This document shows, piece by piece, positions 1 through 7,697 of a stretch of 22,601 bases of DNA (position 1 is its first letter; every line of letters begins with the position of its first letter). Origin of the DNA: a virus; IMG/VR virus record IMGVR_UViG_3300032282_005135, positions 1 through 22,601 of that record. One strand, written 5' to 3'. A program made the position numbers and the translations under genes. The notes under the pieces were generated by a model, which was not told the DNA's origin, searched no databases, and worked only from the letters and a program-made list of their open reading frames with translations.

Positions 1-1
1 A

Positions 2-1702
2 AGTGCTTCTGGATCTATAGATAAGTTTACCTGGTCAAAAGATAATTTTGCGACCACATCAGGAACAGCAAACGTAACGATTACTGCTGGAACTTACTTC
101 CCTCTTGATAACGGCATATCAATTGCATTTAATGCAGACAACGGTCATCACTTAAACGATATATGGTATGCTACTGCTGCTCCGATTAACGTCGACATTG
201 GTTTGGTTGGTAACTATAATGACACTTCGTATAAACATACTGGACTGTTTAGAGATGCAACGGACGGCGTCTATAAGTTCTTCCAAGGCTACACACCAGA
301 GCCAGATGCTGCTGTAAATATTAATACAGGTCATGCCTCTTTTCAATTTGCAGCTGTTCAGGCAAATACGTTTACAGGTAATTTAATAGGAACTGCTAAC
401 AATGCTAATAATCTTGGAGGTACAGCAGCTTCTAGTTATCAGCTAAACAGTACTTTGTCTGATAATGTTGCTACTCTTACTGCCAATAACACATCTTATG
501 TTGGTTCAGTAACAGCTGCTAATGTTGTATCTAATGCGCAGCTGTCAGGTAATCTATCCAGCTATCAAACAACTGCTGGATTATCAGCCAACGTAGCTAC
601 ATTGACGGCTAACAATACTTCTTATCTTGGTACTGTAGCAGCAGCTTCATTCGTTCAAAATACTGATAGTAGAACTTTATCCGGTAATTTAAATTTCACT
701 GGAACTAATACATATTTTTCAGCACCTACAACGTTTGCAGCAAACGTTAAAATTGCTACCACTGCCGGAATTAATGCTAATGGTAGTTATGGTACAGCTA
801 ACCAAGTATTAACATCTAATGGTACTAGCGTCTATTGGGGTAATGTTTCTTCTGCTACAGTAGTTCGCCAGCAATATACAGCCACTGGTACATCAAACGT
901 ATTTACCGTTTCTAGCGGTTATACTGCTAATAACTTAGATGTTTATTTGAATGGTGTTAAGCTACAAAACGGTGTTGAGGTTAACGTTTCAAGCGGTACA
1001 ACCTTTACTATTTTATCCGGAACCCCAGCTTCCGGAACTATTATTGAGGTTGTTGGTACAACTGGTGGTTCGACAATTACCGCAGCACAAGCAGATTACA
1101 CTGCGCAATACACTTGGACCAATACCCATATTTTTTCTAACACTGTAACTTTTAATGCATCGTTATTAGCAAATACAATTAATGCTACTTCTTTTACAGT
1201 CGGAGGTATTGTTACAGTTAATGATACTATAATATTTATTGGTAATAACAGTGTTAACGCTTCGATCAATACGACATCACTATATATTGGTGGCAACGTA
1301 ATAGCCAATTCTACTGGCGCTAATAATGCATTTAACCTTAATGGAACACCTGCTTCTTCTTATCAGTTAAATTCAACTTTAGCTGCTAATGTAGCAACAA
1401 TGACATCTAATAATGCTAACCATTTAATATATGCTAATTATAGATCAGTAACGGCAAATGATAGCATAATTGCTGGGGATACTTTAATTTTATCAAATTC
1501 TATTAATCCCATAACTTTAACGTTACCTTCTGCCGCATCGACTAATGGATCTTTATTCCAAGTTAAAAATACAAATACTGGAATAGTTACTATTGTAGGT
1601 TCTGGTGCAGATTTAATTGATGGGTACGCAAATTTAGTAATCAAGTATAAAAATTCTTCAATTGGATTTTTATCAACAAGCACAGGATGGATAAGGGTTT
1701 AA
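2..1702 (+). CDS. Phage tail fibre-like structural protein, 5' partial
   Basis: The reading frame is open from base 2 with no start of its own, so the N-terminus lies upstream; the first internal ATG at 203 is not a convincing start. The visible part (about 566 residues) is Thr/Ser/Asn/Ala-rich and low in charge. It contains a GLFRDATDGVYKFF segment followed by repeated LxANVATLTANNTSYxGxV modules, typical of fibres in marine T4-like phages, and an AQYTWTNTHIFSN module that recurs in the fibres downstream. The C-terminal 80 residues (LTLPSAA...FQVKNTNTGIVTIVG...DLIDG...GWIRV) match a common beta-structured fibre tip that ends in an aromatic-rich strand. It probably forms a trimeric fibre or baseplate-attached appendage. 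No T4 gene number can be assigned. It lies 3 bases upstream of the next gene. Confidence 0.8.
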   Translation, partial: SASGSIDKFTWSKDNFATTSGTANVTITAGTYFPLDNGISIAFNADNGHHLNDIWYATAAPINVDIGLVGNYNDTSYKHTGLFRDATDGVYKFFQGYTPEPDAAVNINTGHASFQFAAVQANTFTGNLIGTANNANNLGGTAASSYQLNSTLSDNVATLTANNTSYVGSVTAANVVSNAQLSGNLSSYQTTAGLSANVATLTANNTSYLGTVAAASFVQNTDSRTLSGNLNFTGTNTYFSAPTTFAANVKIATTAGINANGSYGTANQVLTSNGTSVYWGNVSSATVVRQQYTATGTSNVFTVSSGYTANNLDVYLNGVKLQNGVEVNVSSGTTFTILSGTPASGTIIEVVGTTGGSTITAAQADYTAQYTWTNTHIFSNTVTFNASLLANTINATSFTVGGIVTVNDTIIFIGNNSVNASINTTSLYIGGNVIANSTGANNAFNLNGTPASSYQLNSTLAANVATMTSNNANHLIYANYRSVTANDSIIAGDTLILSNSINPITLTLPSAASTNGSLFQVKNTNTGIVTIVGSGADLIDGYANLVIKYKNSSIGFLSTSTGWIRV

Positions 1703-1705
1703 CTA

Positions 1706-1960
1706 ATGGCATTTTTCGAACAATTTACTCTTAATAACACTTCTACACAAACAAATCCTTTTAACTCGAATAATGTTTTCGTTCAGGATGCAACGCAGCA
1801 GGAAGGTCAATCTCAAATTGAAATTCTTGCACAAATACTGCTTGAATTGAAGATCCTTAACCAGCAGATATATGAGCTACCAAGATTAATTGCAACTGGC
1901 ACCCAGTCAAAAGATGAACCTCAAACTTTACGCACAGAACCTTCTATCTTTAACATCTAA
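1706..1960 (+). CDS. Small hypothetical virion-cluster protein with a predicted helix
   Basis: An 84-residue protein that I do not recognise. The first 35 residues are Asn/Gln/Thr-rich. Residues about 38-63 (IEILAQILLELKILNQQIYEL region) have a heptad-like leucine/isoleucine pattern and probably form an amphipathic helix or short coiled coil. The C-terminus is polar. The start follows the upstream fibre stop by 3 bases and an AAGGG element lies about 9 bases before the ATG, so it is probably translationally coupled to the fibre. A role as a small oligomeric adaptor or chaperone of the neighbouring fibre is inference from position only. Its stop codon overlaps a late-promoter-like octamer. Confidence 0.6.
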   Translation: MAFFEQFTLNNTSTQTNPFNSNNVFVQDATQQEGQSQIEILAQILLELKILNQQIYELPRLIATGTQSKDEPQTLRTEPSIFNI

Positions 1961-1966
1961 TAAATA
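1959..1966 (+). promoter_or_regulatory. T4-like late promoter octamer (AATAAATA)
   Basis: AATAAATA matches the T4 late promoter TATAAATA in 7 of 8 positions. It overlaps the TAA stop of the gene ending at 1960 and lies 26 bases upstream of the ATG at 1993, which also has a strong AAAGGAG ribosome binding site. This probably starts a late transcript for the virion protein genes at 1993-4513. Confidence 0.55.
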
Positions 1967-1992
1967 GTATTAACTAACAAAGGAGACTACAA

Positions 1993-2649
1993 ATGATTAT
2001 TCAAGGACAGGTTGGTCCAGTATCTACTACGACTTCTATATCAGCTGGTCAACAGCCAGTTGCTCGTTATGGTAACATGGGCGACCAGATCGTATCAGAA
2101 CTTCATGGACGTTATTATGAAGCTGCTTATCGTAAGTCAATGTTTACTGGTGGTATATCAACTCTTATTACTACTGCAACTTCTGCAGGTCTTACTACCA
2201 CATTGACTGGGTTGCCGATTCTTTATAATCCAATCGGTAATGCATATAACTTGGTACTCAATAAGGTTGGATTCGCATTCGTAGTAGCGCAGCCAACTGC
2301 CGCTTCTGTTATCGGTCTTGCCACTGGTTTTAACGCTACTACTGCTTTGTCTGGCACTCTTACTACCGTAACTTCTGCTCCTAAGAACCGTTATCTTAAC
2401 GGTCCTGCACCAACTGGTCTGATGTATGCTTCCGCTTCAATCACGTTGCCAACTGCACCAACTCTTGATACAGTTTTTGGTGTTATGGATACTGGCGCTC
2501 TTACTGTTGCAACAAGCACCTCTTCTCTATACGATTTAGAAGGTGGTGTCATTATTCCTCCTGGTGGCTACGCTCATCTTTATACTTCTGCAGCATCAGC
2601 AGCTTCTTCATTGCTTGCTACGTTCTCATGGGAAGAAGTTCCTCTATAA
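1993..2649 (+). CDS. Virion structural protein (HGRYYEA family, beta-rich)
   Basis: A 218-residue protein with a strong start: AAAGGAG seven bases before the ATG. The N-terminal part has the pattern GNMGDQIVSELHGRYYEAAYR, which I associate with widespread phage virion proteins of unknown exact role. The remainder is Thr/Ala/Gly/Ser-rich and beta-like, ending in GGVIIPPGGYAHLYTSAAS...ATFSWEEVP, which reads like the last strands of a jelly-roll or decoration domain. It is the first gene after a late-promoter-like octamer, which suggests high late expression. A decoration, tail-surface or receptor-binding protein are all possible; the exact function is not known from sequence. Confidence 0.7.
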   Translation: MIIQGQVGPVSTTTSISAGQQPVARYGNMGDQIVSELHGRYYEAAYRKSMFTGGISTLITTATSAGLTTTLTGLPILYNPIGNAYNLVLNKVGFAFVVAQPTAASVIGLATGFNATTALSGTLTTVTSAPKNRYLNGPAPTGLMYASASITLPTAPTLDTVFGVMDTGALTVATSTSSLYDLEGGVIIPPGGYAHLYTSAASAASSLLATFSWEEVPL

Positions 2650-2665
2650 TAGTTGGATTTAGCTA

Positions 2666-3166
2666 ATGTCAGTATTGAATCCTAATCCACAAGCAACATA
2701 TCCTGCGCATCACGTTATGACACGTACTGCGCAGGTGCAGCTCCAACCTTCAGTAAATACTTCTGCGTATACAGCTAACTATTGTGTTGGTGGTAAGCTT
2801 GTTTTTGCAAACATTGCTGGACCGCAACAAAGTGGAGTTTTGCAAAATATTACAGTTTCTGCTAAAGGAACTCAGACCACTGGATATAAATTATATATTT
2901 TTACCGGTAATCCAGGAAGAACAACAATTGCTGATTATGCAACACCAGTAATAAATGCTAATAACGATCTTCAATATTTAATGGATGTTATTACTCTTGG
3001 TTCAGCCGATTCAACTTTAACATCAACTATTAATGTCACTGATAACATTGGTAGAGCATTTGTTTCTCAAGATCAGAACCTTTATGGTATTTTGTTGACC
3101 AATGCTACACCAACATACACCACAACTAGAGATGTTATTATAACTATGACGGTCCTTCAGGATTAA
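2666..3166 (+). CDS. Virion structural protein, beta-sandwich-like
   Basis: A 166-residue protein with the patterns YCVGGKLVFANI, SGVLQNITVSAKG, YKLYIFTGNPGRTTIAD, NIGRAFVSQDQNLYGILLTNATPTYTTTRDVIITMTVLQD. The spacing of these short hydrophobic strands, and the LYG(I/V)L...TPTYTxTxD ending, match a family of small beta-sandwich structural proteins seen in many tailed phages, often beside the protein type encoded at 1993. A particle-surface or fibre-associated role is likely. It starts 16 bases after the previous stop and ends 3 bases before the next ATG, so the three genes are co-transcribed. No catalytic motif is visible. Confidence 0.65.
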   Translation: MSVLNPNPQATYPAHHVMTRTAQVQLQPSVNTSAYTANYCVGGKLVFANIAGPQQSGVLQNITVSAKGTQTTGYKLYIFTGNPGRTTIADYATPVINANNDLQYLMDVITLGSADSTLTSTINVTDNIGRAFVSQDQNLYGILLTNATPTYTTTRDVIITMTVLQD

Positions 3167-3169
3167 AAA

Positions 3170-3877
3170 ATGACTCGTTTTATTGGTGCAAGAAGAACTG
3201 CTTTTAGATCTGCTGTTGCTTATGTTGGTGGTTCGTATATTTTTCCAGCTGGAACTTCAACATGGACAGCGCCAGCTGGTGTGACAAATATAAAACAAAT
3301 GTACGGAGCTGGTGGCGCTGGAAACGGGGGTTATTGGTATTCTGGTGGTTTTGGTGGTTATATGGGTGCAATATCTAGTAGCAATTTAGGTACTAATGGA
3401 ACTGCAGATTGGAGTTCATATTATCCTTTAATTTACGGCGATTACACAAATAGTATTAATGCCGGAACTGGGCCAAAAACAACAGGACAACATCAAATTT
3501 ATGTAGCCATTGGAACTAATGATCAAATTGACCCAACAGGTTTTAATATTAATGGTTATTACAATCCTGGCTATTGGACTAAAGGAACTCCATCGTTTTC
3601 TGCTTATGCAAGTTCTGGAACAATTACTAATGCTGCAGCTGCTTCTGGTGCAAATATTGTATGCACCCCTGGTTTTGCTTTTCAGTATGGATATAGTGGT
3701 TCAAGTACTACTGGTTTCGGACAAACTTTTGCAGGAGGAACTTATTCAGATGATCCTTCTAGTGGATTAGATGGAACAGGATATTCTGCGTCAATAACAA
3801 CTTATACTAATGTAGCAGTATCTCCTGGAACAACATATACAATTAATAATTATGGTTCTTTAGTTATTAATTGGTAA
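3170..3877 (+). CDS. Glycine-rich tail fibre tip / adhesin-like protein
   Basis: A 235-residue protein. Residues about 20-60 have the pattern YIFPAGTSTWTAPAGVTNIKQMYGAGGAGNGG, the start of a glycine-rich fibre domain in which F-P-xGT-x-W-T-x-PAGV leads into Gly-rich turns. The C-terminus (YTNVAVSPGTTYTINNYGSLVINW) is closely similar to the ends of the products of 11427 (VTVTPGTTYTIVNNGYLSITY) and 16505 (IPVTPGAVISINIYGSS...ITITY), so the three are paralogous bodies. Its N-terminus (MTRFIGARRTAFRSAV) differs from the MPTIIT-like start of those proteins, and it does not follow a fibre with the shared C-terminal domain. The aromatic- and Gly-rich middle is probably a receptor-contact surface. 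Confidence 0.65.
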   Translation: MTRFIGARRTAFRSAVAYVGGSYIFPAGTSTWTAPAGVTNIKQMYGAGGAGNGGYWYSGGFGGYMGAISSSNLGTNGTADWSSYYPLIYGDYTNSINAGTGPKTTGQHQIYVAIGTNDQIDPTGFNINGYYNPGYWTKGTPSFSAYASSGTITNAAAASGANIVCTPGFAFQYGYSGSSTTGFGQTFAGGTYSDDPSSGLDGTGYSASITTYTNVAVSPGTTYTINNYGSLVINW

Positions 3878-3895
3878 TTTTGAAAGGTTGTTTAA

Positions 3896-4222
3896 ATGTT
3901 GTATACTTTTGCTAAAATTAAAAATGGTGATATAATCACATTTCCTTATGCTTTTGATGAATTATGCGCTGATAATCCAGATAAAATTTTTACTGGAAAT
4001 ATTGACATTATGCAATTATTTTTAGAATCAGATCAGCCTTCATTGGGATATGAGATAGTAAAGGTATTTTATCCGGATAAACCAAGAATAACAAATGAAC
4101 AAGAAGCATATAGATTAGATATTCCGGTGTTTGAAGATAATGTTTGGGTTTTAAAATGGGTTATAATTGATTTAACAATAGATCAATTGATAGAAAAGAT
4201 GAAAATGTTTCCACCAATATAA
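3896..4222 (+). CDS. Tail/fibre assembly chaperone-like protein, N-terminal domain only
   Basis: A 108-residue protein homologous to residues 1-92 of the product of 8733 and to the product of 12243. Shared pattern: (Y)AKIKNGDIITFPYAFDEL..DNPDKIF near the start and PVFEDNVWVLKWVI near the end. In the 8733 product this domain is fused to a Phage_tail_APC-type C-terminal domain; here that domain is a separate gene starting at 4289. AAAGG precedes the ATG by about 10 bases. It is probably a small chaperone or assembly factor for an adjacent fibre or tip protein, inferred from fusion and position. It ends in TAA with a second in-frame TAA three codons further on. Confidence 0.6.
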   Translation: MLYTFAKIKNGDIITFPYAFDELCADNPDKIFTGNIDIMQLFLESDQPSLGYEIVKVFYPDKPRITNEQEAYRLDIPVFEDNVWVLKWVIIDLTIDQLIEKMKMFPPI

Positions 4223-4288
4223 ATGCAGTAAGAATTATCTGGGGGGCTAAACGAAGTTTCCCATCAACTAACACAGGAGATGTTTAAT
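4223..4288 (+). other. Spacer between the split chaperone halves, with a G-run and weak hairpin
   Basis: These 66 bases separate two genes in the same reading frame. After the TAA at 4220-4222 there is a second in-frame TAA at 4229-4231; from 4232 the frame is open into the downstream gene. A six-G run at 4241-4246 is striking in such AT-rich DNA. It can pair partly with 4256-4262 (AAAC/GTTT stem, GAA loop, GGG/CCC below a small bulge). AGGAG at 4275-4279 is a good ribosome binding site for the ATG at 4289. Confidence 0.45.
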
Positions 4289-4513
4289 ATGACTGCATTG
4301 GAACAAGCGGCAGCAACTGAAGAAAAAATTTTCGAATTAAGACGTCAAAGAAAATATGCATTAATGGATTGTGATTGGACTCAACTGCCTGATGTACCAT
4401 CGCTTACAAATGAAAAGAAAGCAGAGTGGAATTCATATAGACAAGCTTTGCGTGATGTTTCTTTACAAGAAGGATTTCCTTGGGATGTTGTTTGGCCAAC
4501 ACCTCCAACCTAA
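4289..4513 (+). CDS. Phage tail assembly chaperone-like protein (Phage_tail_APC type)
   Basis: A 74-residue protein. The start at 4289 is chosen over the in-frame ATG at 4280 because AGGAG at 4275-4279 lies nine bases before it and abuts the earlier ATG. An N-terminal charged helix (EEKIFELRRQRKYALM) is followed by the family signature DCDWTQLPDVP, then WNSYRQALRDVSLQEGFPWDVVWP. This R..LL..TDW / YRQALRD / FPW..VWP pattern is typical of Phage_tail_APC proteins, often found next to tail fibre genes. It corresponds to residues about 103-158 of the fused product of 8733. Its partner is probably the separate N-terminal domain encoded at 3896. Confidence 0.7.
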   Translation: MTALEQAAATEEKIFELRRQRKYALMDCDWTQLPDVPSLTNEKKAEWNSYRQALRDVSLQEGFPWDVVWPTPPT

Positions 4514-4516
4514 ATA
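4509..4516 (+). promoter_or_regulatory. Possible late promoter octamer (CCTAAATA)
   Basis: CCTAAATA matches TATAAATA in 6 of 8 positions, overlaps the TAA stop at 4511-4513 and lies 26 bases upstream of the fibre ATG at 4543. That is the same geometry as at 1959-1966. The match is weaker, so this is tentative. Confidence 0.35.
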
Positions 4517-4542
4517 TTAAAAAACAACAAGAACGGTTTTAA

Positions 4543-5571
4543 ATGGCACAAAATTATAATATAGGTAATCTTGGTCAAAAGTTATCAGTAGATCTTACTG
4601 CTAATACAATTTCAGTAACTTCTGCTAATACTTTGTCTGTTACAAATCTTGTATTAACTGGTTTTGTTGCGGCCAATGGCACTTCAAATACTGGTACAGC
4701 TGGACAAGCTTTAACGACTAACGGAACAGGTGTTTATTGGTCAACAATTGTTGGTACAAACACAGCTGCTCAATATACTTGGACTAACACTCATACATTT
4801 TCCAATGTTGTAACTTTTACTGCTAATGTTTCGGTTAATGGTGCTATAATACTGGGTGGTAGTAACGGCACTGTTGGACAAGTATTAACTTCTAACGGAA
4901 CAAGTAATACTTTTTGGTCGACCGTACCTAATACTTCAGTTTCATGGTCTTGGACCAACACACATACATTTTCCAATGTTGTAACTTTTACTGCTAATGT
5001 TTCGGTTAATGGAGCTTTGTTCGTAAGTGGTAGTAATGGGTCTGTTGGACAAGTATTAACTTCTAACGGAACAAGTAATACTTTTTGGTCGACCGTACCT
5101 AATACTTCAGTTTCATGGTCTTGGACCAACACTCATACATTTAATTCAAGCGCAACAGCAAATACAATATCGACAGTTATTACTAATATTGCAGAGCCAG
5201 CTACAATTACAGGTTCTGGTGTTGGTACTTCTTATAATTTTTATGTTCAAACTCAGTCAGTAGTATATTTTAATGTTAGTGCTACTGCAAACTGGACTGT
5301 TAATTTTACAGGCAGTAGCGCTGGTCAAACCCTTAATAATCTACTAAGTACAGGTCAGGCTATTACGGTAGTTATTATAGCCCAGCAAGGCGGCACTGCA
5401 TATTATAATACTTCTATTACTGTTGATGGTAATTCGGTAACACCAAAATGGCAGGGTGGAACAGCACCAACAGCTGGTAATGCAAGTTCTTGGGATACAT
5501 ACACATATACGATAATCAAAACTGGTACAAACACATGGTTTGCTCTTGTTGGTCAAACACAATTTAAATAA
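4543..5571 (+). CDS. Tail fibre protein with shared C-terminal tip domain and duplicated 57-residue repeat
   Basis: A 342-residue Thr/Ser/Asn-rich fibre. The N-terminal 60 residues (YNIGNLGQKLSVDLTANT...) probably attach it. The centre has two near-identical 57-residue repeats (from about residue 80) of the form W(T/S)WTNTHTFSNVVTFTANVSVNGA...GQVLTSNGTSNTFWSTVPNTSV, plus the start of a third. The last 125 residues (from about AEPATI to TQFK) are homologous to the C-termini of the products of 10659, 12577 and 15478, with the shared core YF/YYT...ANWTVN, GTAYYN, VTPKWQGG.AP, YTYTIIKTG. By analogy with gp37 of T2/S16-type phages this domain is likely to carry the adhesin encoded 15 bases downstream. 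The analogy is inference; the homology among the four C-termini is directly visible. Confidence 0.8.
   Translation: MAQNYNIGNLGQKLSVDLTANTISVTSANTLSVTNLVLTGFVAANGTSNTGTAGQALTTNGTGVYWSTIVGTNTAAQYTWTNTHTFSNVVTFTANVSVNGAIILGGSNGTVGQVLTSNGTSNTFWSTVPNTSVSWSWTNTHTFSNVVTFTANVSVNGALFVSGSNGSVGQVLTSNGTSNTFWSTVPNTSVSWSWTNTHTFNSSATANTISTVITNIAEPATITGSGVGTSYNFYVQTQSVVYFNVSATANWTVNFTGSSAGQTLNNLLSTGQAITVVIIAQQGGTAYYNTSITVDGNSVTPKWQGGTAPTAGNASSWDTYTYTIIKTGTNTWFALVGQTQFK
4779..5142 (+). repeat. 171-bp in-frame tandem repeat, two full copies and a partial third
   Basis: Copies start at 4779, 4950 and 5121 (period exactly 171 bases, 57 codons). The third copy stops after about 22 bases. Long stretches are identical at the DNA level, including third codon positions; differences cluster in a short segment after TCGGTTAATGG. 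The duplication is therefore recent and would let fibre length change by recombination or slippage. Confidence 0.9.
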
Positions 5572-5586
5572 TATGAGGATTTTATA

Positions 5587-6330
5587 ATGCCAACAATAAT
5601 TTCTACAGGTTCTGGTGGTGCAGGAAATTATGGTTTTAGTCGTGGGAAAGGTGGGTTTGTACTTTCTATAGCGACTCAAAATAATGTTAATTTAAGGACG
5701 CTTGCTCTTGCTGGAGGTTGGAATGGAACATCTCAAGTAATTGCGACAGTAACAGGAAATATTGGTTCTACTTCTACTGGAACAGCTTCTTTTATTATAA
5801 CTGGTTCTTTTCCAAACGGTGTGGATTTAAGAATTAATAGTGGTGTTTACGTTGTTGGAGCTGGCGGATATGCTGGCGGTAATGGTGGCGGAGCTTTACA
5901 AGTTACTAGTTATACTGGTGGTGCACTAACTGTTACTAATAATGGTATTATTGGTGGCGGCGGTGGCGGTGGTAATAGCTCTGGAGGCGGTGGTGGTGGC
6001 GCTGGTATTACTGCTGGGGCTGCATATGGCAGCCAGGCGACGGCAGGAACAATTACAAATGGTGGTAATGGTGGGGCGGATGGTTGTAATGCTGGTTATG
6101 TTGGAGCTGGCGGCGCTGCTGGGTCTGCTGGGTCTTTTCCTGGTGGCGGTGGTGGTTTAGGAGGCGCTGCAGCTTCTGGTGATTCGTGTTACGGCGATTC
6201 TGATCCATCAGATCCAGGTGGTATTAGATATGGCGGATCAGTAAGTGGCGGCGCTGCTGGTTATGCAGTTTCCGGTACTTCTTCTATAACATGGTTGACT
6301 ACAGGAACAAGATATGGGTCCGTTTCCTAA
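5587..6330 (+). CDS. gp38-like polyglycine receptor-binding adhesin
   Basis: A 247-residue protein. Residues 1-22 (MPTIISTGSG...YGFSRGKGG) form a short conserved head shared with adhesins at 11427, 13606 and 16505. Residues about 25-90 are a beta region. From about residue 91 to 226 there are several glycine runs (about 91-103, 120-140, 159-193, 211-226) of the type TVTNNGIIGGGGGGGN and GGAGITAG. This matches the glycine-rich motifs of T2/S16-type gp38 adhesins, where they pack as polyglycine-II helices and the loops bind the receptor. It follows the fibre at 4543 by 15 bases with a TGAGGA ribosome binding site. Its 3' end overlaps the first oxygenase gene by 17 bases. A general glycine-rich fibre tip is the alternative. 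Confidence 0.75.
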   Translation: MPTIISTGSGGAGNYGFSRGKGGFVLSIATQNNVNLRTLALAGGWNGTSQVIATVTGNIGSTSTGTASFIITGSFPNGVDLRINSGVYVVGAGGYAGGNGGGALQVTSYTGGALTVTNNGIIGGGGGGGNSSGGGGGGAGITAGAAYGSQATAGTITNGGNGGADGCNAGYVGAGGAAGSAGSFPGGGGGLGGAAASGDSCYGDSDPSDPGGIRYGGSVSGGAAGYAVSGTSSITWLTTGTRYGSVS

Positions 6331-6982
6331 AAATATTTCACTAATAAATTCACCAATAATTATAGATAATTTTTATGATAATAATGAAGTTTTTTTAAAT
6401 GCTTCTAGGTCATTGAAATATGAAAAATCTAAACTTTATAATTTCCCTGGAGAAAGAACAATTTTTTTCAGCTTAATAAATCCAGAATTGCAAAATATTT
6501 TTATAGAAACATTAAGTAAATATTTTTCCGAAACTGAACAATATGATATATACAGTTCTTTTCAAAAAATAGATGGAAATTTTGTTGAAAATTTAAGCGG
6601 AGGTTGGGTACATACCGATGGAACCTCTAAAAAAACAGATCCTTCTTTTAGTTTTATAGTTTATTTAAATCCTGATGCAGATCCAAAAACAGGTACAACT
6701 TTTTGCAAACCTAAATTGGATTCTTATAGCCCAAATTCTAATTTAAAATTTCGAAATGCATATTACTCAAATCAATATGATATATCAGATAAAGAATTTG
6801 TAATAGCCAAAGAAAAACACAATGATCGATTTGAAGATTATCTTTTTGTTGAAAACAAATATAATCGTTTATTAATGTTTCCTTCGAGTATTCCTCATAA
6901 ACAGAATAGTTTTGGCAATAATGGATATATAAGATACACTCAAGTATCTTTTGCTTATTTAAAAGGTGATGATGATGAATAA
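6314..6982 (+). CDS. 2-oxoglutarate/Fe(II)-dependent dioxygenase-like protein (DUF6445-like)
   Basis: A 222-residue protein. It has a plausible iron-binding triad: H100 and D102 in GGWVHTDG, and H195 in MFPSSIPHKQ. R207 in GYIRYTQVSF is a candidate for binding the 2-oxoglutarate carboxylate. SFIVYLNPD (112-120) and the GTTF turn fit the double-stranded beta-helix core. The arrangement resembles DUF6445-type dioxygenases found in marine phages and bacteria. The family would use O2 and 2-oxoglutarate to hydroxylate a protein or small molecule; the substrate is unknown. The gene overlaps the adhesin upstream by 17 bases and the next oxygenase downstream, so the three are probably translationally coupled. 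The DNA is AT-richer than the fibre genes. Confidence 0.75.
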   Translation: MGPFPKNISLINSPIIIDNFYDNNEVFLNASRSLKYEKSKLYNFPGERTIFFSLINPELQNIFIETLSKYFSETEQYDIYSSFQKIDGNFVENLSGGWVHTDGTSKKTDPSFSFIVYLNPDADPKTGTTFCKPKLDSYSPNSNLKFRNAYYSNQYDISDKEFVIAKEKHNDRFEDYLFVENKYNRLLMFPSSIPHKQNSFGNNGYIRYTQVSFAYLKGDDDE

Positions 6983-7697
6983 CTTTTTCAACGACGATTA
7001 TAATATATCAGAATATAACGAATCTTTTAAAAAACATAAAGTTGTTGAAATTGAAAACTTTTTCGACAATACTTTTGCAAACAAACTTTCAAAAGAAATG
7101 ATTGATCAACATGAAAATGGATTAGATTTCGCTACTTCTTTTCCATTTACCAAAAGACAAACTCATAACGGTATACCAAATTTACCAGAAAATCAAGAAT
7201 ATATTAAAGAAGCTCACGAGTTTGCTTTAAAACATTATAATGATAATGAATATTCTAGATTTTACTATAGGATTTCTACAACTGGACCAAATTGTACAGA
7301 ATGTTTGGGTTCAATAAAAGAAATGTTTAAAACTTCTTATTTTATTAATAAGATGAAAAAAATAACTGGTTTGAACGAATTATTTCTTTTATACGTAGAA
7401 CCATTTGTATACACAAAAGATTGTTTTCTTAGTATCCATACAGATTCATTAAAACAAAATAGAGTAGTTGCAGCTGTTGTTCATTTATCAAAAGATTGGG
7501 AAAAAGAAGATGGTGGAGTTTATATTTACAGTTCAGAATCCGATAAGGTCAATCAATATATTCCAAAATTCAATAACGTATTAATTACCGATATAAGAAA
7601 CGAACAGTTACCGCATGCGGTTACAATTGTAAAAAGTTCAAAACCAAGGTTAACAATTGCTGCATGGTTTTCTGATAAAGAAATTAGTTGTATGTAA
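6975..7697 (+). CDS. 2OG-Fe(II) oxygenase (prolyl 4-hydroxylase-like), copy 1
   Basis: About 240 residues. GTG at 6966 and ATGs at 6969, 6972 and 6975 are in frame. I choose 6975 because the AAAAGG at 6961-6966 is then eight bases away; 6972 is also possible. Numbered from 6975, the triad is H155/D157 in FLSIHTDS and H214 in QLPHAV, with R225 in KPRLTIAAWF for 2-oxoglutarate. VVHLSKDW..EDGGVYIY is the core strand and DGG turn typical of the P4Hc/SM-20-like superfamily. The product is clearly paralogous to the next gene. It overlaps the upstream oxygenase by 8 bases and the downstream stop/start by 1. It could modify a fibre or adhesin protein, or a host component; there is no direct evidence for either. 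Confidence 0.85.
   Translation: MNNFFNDDYNISEYNESFKKHKVVEIENFFDNTFANKLSKEMIDQHENGLDFATSFPFTKRQTHNGIPNLPENQEYIKEAHEFALKHYNDNEYSRFYYRISTTGPNCTECLGSIKEMFKTSYFINKMKKITGLNELFLLYVEPFVYTKDCFLSIHTDSLKQNRVVAAVVHLSKDWEKEDGGVYIYSSESDKVNQYIPKFNNVLITDIRNEQLPHAVTIVKSSKPRLTIAAWFSDKEISCM

Noticed and set aside
4200-4300. Translational bypass (T4 gene 60-like) joining the split chaperone halves
   Set aside because: A gap with stop codons and a weak hairpin is suggestive, but I see no matched take-off and landing codons, and the second half has its own good AGGAG/ATG start.
4791-5132. Long open frame on the minus strand across the fibre repeat
   Set aside because: It is an antisense shadow of the 171-bp repeat in the fibre gene at 4543; its own sequence is just repeated, with no ribosome binding site and no coding-like features.
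5942-6160. Valine/leucine-rich frame inside the polyglycine adhesin gene
   Set aside because: GGT/GGC glycine codons read in another frame give Val/Leu/Ala runs; it is an artefact of the glycine stretches, not a membrane protein.
5587-6330. Collagen-like protein as a substrate for the prolyl hydroxylase-like enzymes
   Set aside because: The glycine runs do not follow a Gly-X-Y triplet pattern and contain few prolines, so collagen-type hydroxylation is not supported.
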